Assembly: GCF_013204845.1 (NCBI RefSeq)
Contig: NZ_JABMKY010000012.1
Span: 159,531-223,530, forward strand
Length of the DNA stretch: 64,000 bases
Direction of reading: 5' to 3'
Source of the DNA: Paenibacillus qinlingensis
Lineage (GTDB): Bacteria; Bacillota; Bacilli; Paenibacillales; NBRC-103111
The position numbers and the translations under genes are program-made. Below are positions 60,476 through 64,000 of the stretch, piece after piece. The first letter of the stretch is position 1; each line of letters opens with the position of its first letter. The notes below the pieces were generated by a model, which did no database searches, was not told where the DNA came from, and saw nothing but the letters and a program-made list of their open reading frames with translations.

Positions 60476-61639
60476 GTGGAACAATGGATAAGTAACGTTC
60501 TTGTAAACGGCGCCCTACATAATCTGCTAGTGAAGCAAGGCAATATCGCCGAGATTGTACCTGCTTCTAATCGTGAAGAAATTTCCTCATGGGATGCACA
60601 AGGAATGCTCATGGTACCTACATTCAAAGACTATCACGTGCATCTGGATAAGGCATTCCCTGATGATCAGTGGATCTCAAGGCACCAAGTTGCTTCCTTA
60701 TATGATCAATTTCAAATGGAGAAAGATCTTCTTGCTCCTCTCAAAAATGGCCAAAAGGAACGAGCTCGAGGCATTTTACAGGGGATGCTGGCCTTCGGAA
60801 CGACCTGTCTCCGCGTTCACGTCGACATTGACCCGGAAATCGGTTTATCCCATCTCGCTATGGTTCGGGAGCTCCAGGAGGAATTCTTAGGGGCATTAAC
60901 TATCGAAATTGTGGCCTTCCCGCAACAAGGACTAATCCGTTCACAATCGATTAACCTCATTAAACAAGCCCTTCAGGAGGGTGCCACAATTGTCGGCGGG
61001 GTGGATCCTGCTGGCGTTGACCGCGATATCGAGGCTAGCTTACACGCCATCTTCGAAATGAGCGTCGCTCATGACGCCGAAGTCGATATTCACTTGCATG
61101 ATCCTGGACATCTAGGACTCTTCACCTTGGAGCGCATCATGGACTACACCGAGCATACGGGTAAAATGGGAAAAGTCGCCGTTAGCCACGCCTACTGCTT
61201 AGGTGAGGTATCCGAGAGCGAATCCCTTACGATAGCAAAACGCTTGGCCGAACTAGATATCGCCATTATCACCAGCGTGCCGATCGATTCCGCGATGCCT
61301 CGCGTGGCGCAATTAAGAGCTGAAGGCGTGCGAGTTTACCTCGGCTCCGATCATACCGGGCTGGATGCGTGGACACCCTTCGGTTTCACCGATCAGCTCA
61401 TGCGGGCCCGAAGAATGGCGGATATGTACCGCTGGAATGACGATGAGCGCCTACGTTCCGTTTATCAGCACCTAGGTTCTACCGCAGGGATATTCCAAAT
61501 CGGCGATCCTGCCGACTTCATCCTCCTAACTGCGGTAAATGCCGAGCATGCCGCAGCGTCTGTCCCTCCGCGCGAGATCGTTAGTGTTCGTGGTGTTCCT
61601 GTTGCTGGCAGACAGCTGCAGAACGCTTGGAAGATATAG
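60476..61639 (+). CDS. CodA-like cyclic amidohydrolase, second
   Basis: 387 residues, paralogue of the first. Metal motif FKDYHVHLDKAFPDDQW, DIHLHDPGHLGLFTLE, VAVSHAYCLGE and the late GSDHTGLDAWTPFG, which keeps the metal Asp that the first lacks. GTG at 60476 is 8 nt from AAAGGAG; TTG three bases earlier is possible. Likely acts on the same pathway as the first enzyme; the substrate (cytosine, creatinine, hydantoin or other ring) is unknown. Confidence 0.82.
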   Translation: MEQWISNVLVNGALHNLLVKQGNIAEIVPASNREEISSWDAQGMLMVPTFKDYHVHLDKAFPDDQWISRHQVASLYDQFQMEKDLLAPLKNGQKERARGILQGMLAFGTTCLRVHVDIDPEIGLSHLAMVRELQEEFLGALTIEIVAFPQQGLIRSQSINLIKQALQEGATIVGGVDPAGVDRDIEASLHAIFEMSVAHDAEVDIHLHDPGHLGLFTLERIMDYTEHTGKMGKVAVSHAYCLGEVSESESLTIAKRLAELDIAIITSVPIDSAMPRVAQLRAEGVRVYLGSDHTGLDAWTPFGFTDQLMRARRMADMYRWNDDERLRSVYQHLGSTAGIFQIGDPADFILLTAVNAEHAAASVPPREIVSVRGVPVAGRQLQNAWKI

Positions 61640-61682
61640 ATAACATGACCATACACATTTAAAGGGAATGGGGAGATTTCGA

Positions 61683-62705
61683 ATGACATTACTGGGGAAA
61701 ACAAAGGTAGGTACAGCCGCAATTGCAACAGTCCTTCTACTCTCTGCTTGTGGAACGAGTACGTCAACAACATCAGGATCACCTGCAGCATCTACCGCCG
61801 CGTCCAGCTCCAAAGCGCCAGACAAAGTAACTCAAGCAATGAGCTGGTTTGCTCAACCAGAAATGGGTGGACACTACGCTGCGCAGTTGGCGAAAATCTA
61901 TGAGAAAGCTGGCATCGATATCACGCTTCAACAAGGTGGACCTCAAGTTTCCAACGTTCAGCTCGTTGCAGGTGGCAAAGTGCAATTCGCCATGGCCAAT
62001 GCCGATGAAGTGGTCCTTGCCCGCAAGGAAGGTATCCCCGTCAAAGTTATCTATGCCAATCTGCAAACCAATCCTCAAAACCTGATCTTCCATAAGGACT
62101 CCGGCATCAAGAAAATCGAAGACCTCAACGGTCGCAAAGTGTACACAGCCGTCGGCTTTCCGTTCTGGCAGTATATTAGCTACAAATACAAGCTCGACAA
62201 AGTACAAATCCAGAACTACACAGGCTCCCTAGCAGGCTTCTCCGCCGATAAGGACTCCATCACCCAAGGTTTCGCTACCAACGAGCCATACGTGCTGAAA
62301 AAACAAGGCGTCAACGTCGACTGGTTCCTGAACGCGGACCTTGGCTACAACCCTTACGGCAACGTCGTTATTGCCACAGATGACTTTATCAAGAAAAATC
62401 CCGACTTGATTAAGCGCTATATCAAAGCCACCAGCGAAGGCTGGGACTATTACTACGCGCACGGCGACGAAGTCAACAATGCCCTTAACGGCGTTAACAA
62501 AGATTACGACGTCGATCACCTGAAGGATGCGCAAGCGGTTGCCAAAGATTTCATTTTCGGCGGCGATGCCAAAGCCCACGGTGTCGGTTACATGTCCGAC
62601 GAACGTTGGAAAACACTCGTTAGCCAAATGAAAGAAGCCGGCATGATCAAGGAGGATATCCCGGTGAAGGATTTGTATACGAATGAGTTTTTGCCGGTGA
62701 AGTAA
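61683..62705 (+). CDS. NMT1/SsuA-like ABC solute-binding lipoprotein
   Basis: 340 residues. Signal peptide with lipobox LLSAC and a Ser/Thr-rich linker, then NMT1/THI5-like features: WFAQPEMGGHYAAQLAKIYE, VQFAMANADEVVLARKEGIP, ITQGFATNEPYVLKKQGVNV. Such proteins bind sulfonates, pyrimidines or hydroxymethylpyrimidine outside the cell. ATG at 61683 with GGGGAG 7 nt upstream. No permease or ATPase follows; a terminator comes 28 bp later, so the rest of the transporter is elsewhere. It probably supplies the substrate of the two amidohydrolases. Confidence 0.83.
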   Translation: MTLLGKTKVGTAAIATVLLLSACGTSTSTTSGSPAASTAASSSKAPDKVTQAMSWFAQPEMGGHYAAQLAKIYEKAGIDITLQQGGPQVSNVQLVAGGKVQFAMANADEVVLARKEGIPVKVIYANLQTNPQNLIFHKDSGIKKIEDLNGRKVYTAVGFPFWQYISYKYKLDKVQIQNYTGSLAGFSADKDSITQGFATNEPYVLKKQGVNVDWFLNADLGYNPYGNVVIATDDFIKKNPDLIKRYIKATSEGWDYYYAHGDEVNNALNGVNKDYDVDHLKDAQAVAKDFIFGGDAKAHGVGYMSDERWKTLVSQMKEAGMIKEDIPVKDLYTNEFLPVK

Positions 62706-62732
62706 AAGTGAATAGCACCTGCCTATGCAATG

Positions 62733-62763
62733 AAAAAGACCACCCGAGGGTGGTCTTTTTTTT
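62733..62763. terminator. bidirectional terminator after the binding-protein gene
   Basis: AAAAAGACCACCC-ga-GGGTGGTCTTTTTTTT, perfect stem with T-runs both ways. Confidence 0.9.
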
Positions 62764-62765
62764 GT

Positions 62766-62945
62766 AAGCGGGCGGCGGGAATACTCCAAATTTCGATTAT
62801 AAAGCTTCCTGCGGAAGCAACTAGTGGTATATTTGGACGCTCGTCCTATGTGAGTACAATCAATGAAGCTGCACGGACGGTCGAACCCTTGGTTCAATTC
62901 CCTAGCTAAAAAACAAAGAAGCCACCCGAAGGTGGCTCTTGTTTT
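62766..62945. repeat. 180-bp tandem repeat, unit 1
   Basis: Begins AAGCGGGCGGCGGGAAT, the reverse of the last bases of tRNA-Gly, followed by about 125 bp of unknown sequence (hairpin GCTTCC-tgc-GGAAGC, GGACG-ct-CGTCC) and a copy of the tRNA-operon terminator (62908-62936). It differs from unit 2 at about five of 180 positions. Confidence 0.9.
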
Positions 62946-63125
62946 AAGCGGGCGGCGGGAATACTCCAAATTCCGATTATAAAGCTTCCTACGGAAGCAA
63001 CTAGTGGTATATTTGGACGCTCGTCCTACGTGAGTACAATCAATGAAGCTGCACGGACGGTCGAACCCTTAGTTCAATTCCCTAGCTTAAAAACAAAGAA
63101 GCCACCCGAAGGTGGCTCTTGTTTT
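62946..63125. repeat. 180-bp tandem repeat, unit 2
   Basis: Same structure as unit 1, exact period 180. Its last part is the working terminator of the tRNA operon (63088-63116), directly before the intact tRNA-Gly gene, whose 3' end is the third copy of the shared 17 bp. Confidence 0.9.
63088..63116 (-). terminator. terminator of the rRNA-tRNA operon
   Basis: Leftward GCCACC-ttcg-GGTGGC then TTCTTTGTTTTT: UUCG-loop hairpin 11 bp past tRNA-Gly. Confidence 0.88.
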
Positions 63126-63126
63126 A

Positions 63127-63197
63127 AGCGGGCGGCGGGAATCGAACCCGCGCGATCAGCTTGGAAGGCTGAAGTTCTACCATTAAACTACGCCCGC
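63127..63197 (-). tRNA. tRNA-Gly (TCC)
   Basis: Cloverleaf with acceptor GCGGGCG/CGCCCGC, anticodon loop CTTCCAA (anticodon TCC), T-loop TTCGATT. CCA not encoded. Last gene of the tRNA block. Confidence 0.95.
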
Positions 63198-63220
63198 GTA
63201 GTTTGTTGTTTAAGCAAAGA

Positions 63221-63297
63221 TGGCGCGCCCTGAGAGATTCGAACTCCCGACCTTTTGATTCGTAGTCAAATACTCTATCCAGCTGAGCTAAGGGCGC
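63221..63297 (-). tRNA. tRNA-Arg (ACG)
   Basis: Acceptor GCGCCCT/AGGGCGC, anticodon loop CTACGAA (ACG), T-loop TTCGAAT, encoded CCA. Confidence 0.95.
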
Positions 63298-63314
63298 ATC
63301 TATGAGGTTAATAA

Positions 63315-63400
63315 TGCCGAAGACCAGACTTGAACTGGTACGGTAGTCACCTACCGCAGGATTTTAAGTCCTGTGCGTCTGCCGATTCCGCCACTCCGGC
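63315..63400 (-). tRNA. tRNA-Leu (TAA)
   Basis: Long variable arm (GCGGTAGGTGACTACCG), acceptor GCCGGAG/CTTCGGC, anticodon loop CTTAAAA (TAA). CCA not encoded. Confidence 0.94.
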
Positions 63401-63410
63401 TTATATATAA

Positions 63411-63481
63411 AGGCGCTACCCAGATTCGAACTGGGGGTAAAGCTTTTGCAGAGCTCTGCCTTACCACTTGGCTATAGCGCC
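63411..63481 (-). tRNA. tRNA-Cys (GCA)
   Basis: Acceptor GGCGCTA/TAGCGCC, anticodon loop CTGCAAA (GCA), T-loop TTCGAAT, discriminator T. CCA not encoded. Confidence 0.94.
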
Positions 63482-63507
63482 GAAATCTTGTTCTCAACCA
63501 AATTAAA

Positions 63508-63583
63508 TGGTGGAGGCTGACGGGATCGAACCGCCGACCCTCTGCTTGTAAGGCAGATGCTCTCCCAGCTGAGCTAAGCCTCC
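63508..63583 (-). tRNA. tRNA-Val (TAC)
   Basis: Acceptor GGAGGCT/AGCCTCC, anticodon loop CTTACAA (TAC), T-loop TTCGATC, encoded CCA. Confidence 0.95.
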
Positions 63584-63611
63584 ATGGGATAAATCTTTGT
63601 GTGGGAATTAA

Positions 63612-63686
63612 TGGTGACCCGTAGGGGACTCGAACCCCTGTTACCTCCGTGAAAGGGAGGTGTCTTAACCACTTGACCAACGGGCC
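63612..63686 (-). tRNA. tRNA-Glu (TTC)
   Basis: Acceptor GGCCCGT/ACGGGTC, anticodon loop CTTTCAC (TTC), T-loop TTCGAGT, encoded CCA. Confidence 0.95.
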
Positions 63687-63695
63687 TTGAAAGAA

Positions 63696-63771
63696 TGGCT
63701 CCCCGAACAGGACTCGAACCTGTGACAACTCGATTAACAGTCGAGTGCTCTACCAACTGAGCTATCAGGGA
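63696..63771 (-). tRNA. tRNA-Asn (GTT)
   Basis: Acceptor TCCCTGA/TCGGGGA, anticodon loop CTGTTAA (GTT), T-loop TTCGAGT, encoded CCA. Confidence 0.95.
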
Positions 63772-63775
63772 ATAA

Positions 63776-63851
63776 TGGTGGAGCCAAGCGGGATCGAACC
63801 GCTGACCTCCTGCTTGCAAGGCAGGCGCTCTCCCAGCTGAGCTATGGCCCC
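63776..63851 (-). tRNA. tRNA-Ala (TGC)
   Basis: Acceptor GGGGCCA/TGGCTCC, anticodon loop CTTGCAA (TGC), T-loop TTCGATC, encoded CCA. First tRNA after 5S. Confidence 0.95.
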
Positions 63852-63880
63852 AGACAAAAAAAATACCCCAAAGGGTAACT

Positions 63881-63998
63881 GCTTGGCAACGTTCTACTCT
63901 CCCAGAACCCTGCGGTTCAAGTACCATCGACGCTGGAAGGCTTAACGGTCGTGTTCGAGATGGGAACGCGTGGATCCCTTCCGCCATCATCACCAAAC
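63881..63998 (-). rRNA. rrf: 5S ribosomal RNA
   Basis: About 118 nt. Leftward sequence holds the Firmicute 5S hallmarks: GGTGATGATGGCGGAAGGG near the 5' end, CCCATCTCGAACACG, GGGAGAGTAG and CGTTGCCAAGC at the 3' end pairing with the 5' strand. The 5' end is 2 bp from the window edge. It shows that a leftward rRNA operon continues to the right. Confidence 0.95.
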
Positions 63999-64000
63999 AG

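Noticed and set aside
62766..63125. Two extra tRNA-Gly genes
   Set aside because: Only the last 15-17 bp of the tRNA are present in each unit; anticodon and D arms are absent.
63351..63996. Long leftward reading frames across the tRNA block
   Set aside because: They run through intact tRNA and 5S genes and are chance frames.

Overview
The window looks like chromosomal DNA of a Gram-positive, spore-former-type Firmicute close to Paenibacillus. The grounds are Bacillus-like ribosome binding sites (AAAGGAGG), frequent TTG and GTG starts, BceRS-BceAB and Btr-like systems, lipoproteins without any TonB/outer-membrane genes, and a 5S-tRNA block at the right edge. No database was consulted; all assignments come from motifs and recalled family knowledge.

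1-13,884: one leftward twelve-gene operon for an NRPS-independent (NIS) siderophore, in order dat-ddc (make 1,3-diaminopropane), iucA-like synthetase, GNAT acyltransferase, N-hydroxylase, MFS exporter, iucC/asbB-like synthetase, asbC-asbD-asbE-asbF (make, activate, carry and transfer 3,4-dihydroxybenzoate) and a FhuF-like ferric-siderophore reductase cut by the left edge. Schizokinen-type hydroxamate genes and petrobactin-type catechol genes share one transcript, so a citrate siderophore with one hydroxamate arm and one 3,4-catecholate arm is plausible. A Fur box lies exactly between the -35 and -10 of its promoter. Divergent from it is a second Fur-box promoter with no gene behind it but an intrinsic terminator about 140 bp downstream: a candidate iron-regulated small RNA.

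14,458-21,534: the iron-uptake half: a siderophore esterase, two FecCD permeases, a lipoprotein receptor and a Btr-like AraC/receptor-fusion activator, each transcription unit with a Fur box. The esterase and receptor promoters share a 21-bp upstream site at identical distance from their -10 boxes, presumably the activator site.

21.6-44.5 kb: mostly housekeeping and accessory genes: serine hydrolase, P-loop kinase, DUF2339 membrane protein, SGNH esterase, nuclease-like protein, ArsR-type regulator, glycolipid glucosyltransferase plus PAP2, secreted proteins, HxlR-DoxX-dioxygenase, rpmF, and a BceRS-BceAB-type antibiotic sensing/export set. A cluster of five DnaA boxes lies at 31.6 kb.

44.5-62.7 kb: squalene/phytoene synthase-like gene, AraC with amidohydrolase and Rieske protein, Mn catalase, Nudix, S66 peptidase, TetR-SDR, MBL hydrolase, and a nitrogen-scavenging cluster (two CodA-like amidohydrolases, a PucR regulator, a solute-binding protein) with a GlnR/TnrA-type box. 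62.7-64 kb: two tandem 180-bp repeats that each begin with the 3' end of tRNA-Gly, then eight tRNA genes and 5S rRNA, all leftward.

The most unusual structure is a dispersed intergenic element found six times (15.7, 16.3, 28.2, 32.0, 37.8, 44.6 kb): four 21-bp, mostly palindromic sites whose centres are always 51, 62 and 51 bp apart (50 for the last gap of one copy), although the site sequence differs completely between groups of copies.
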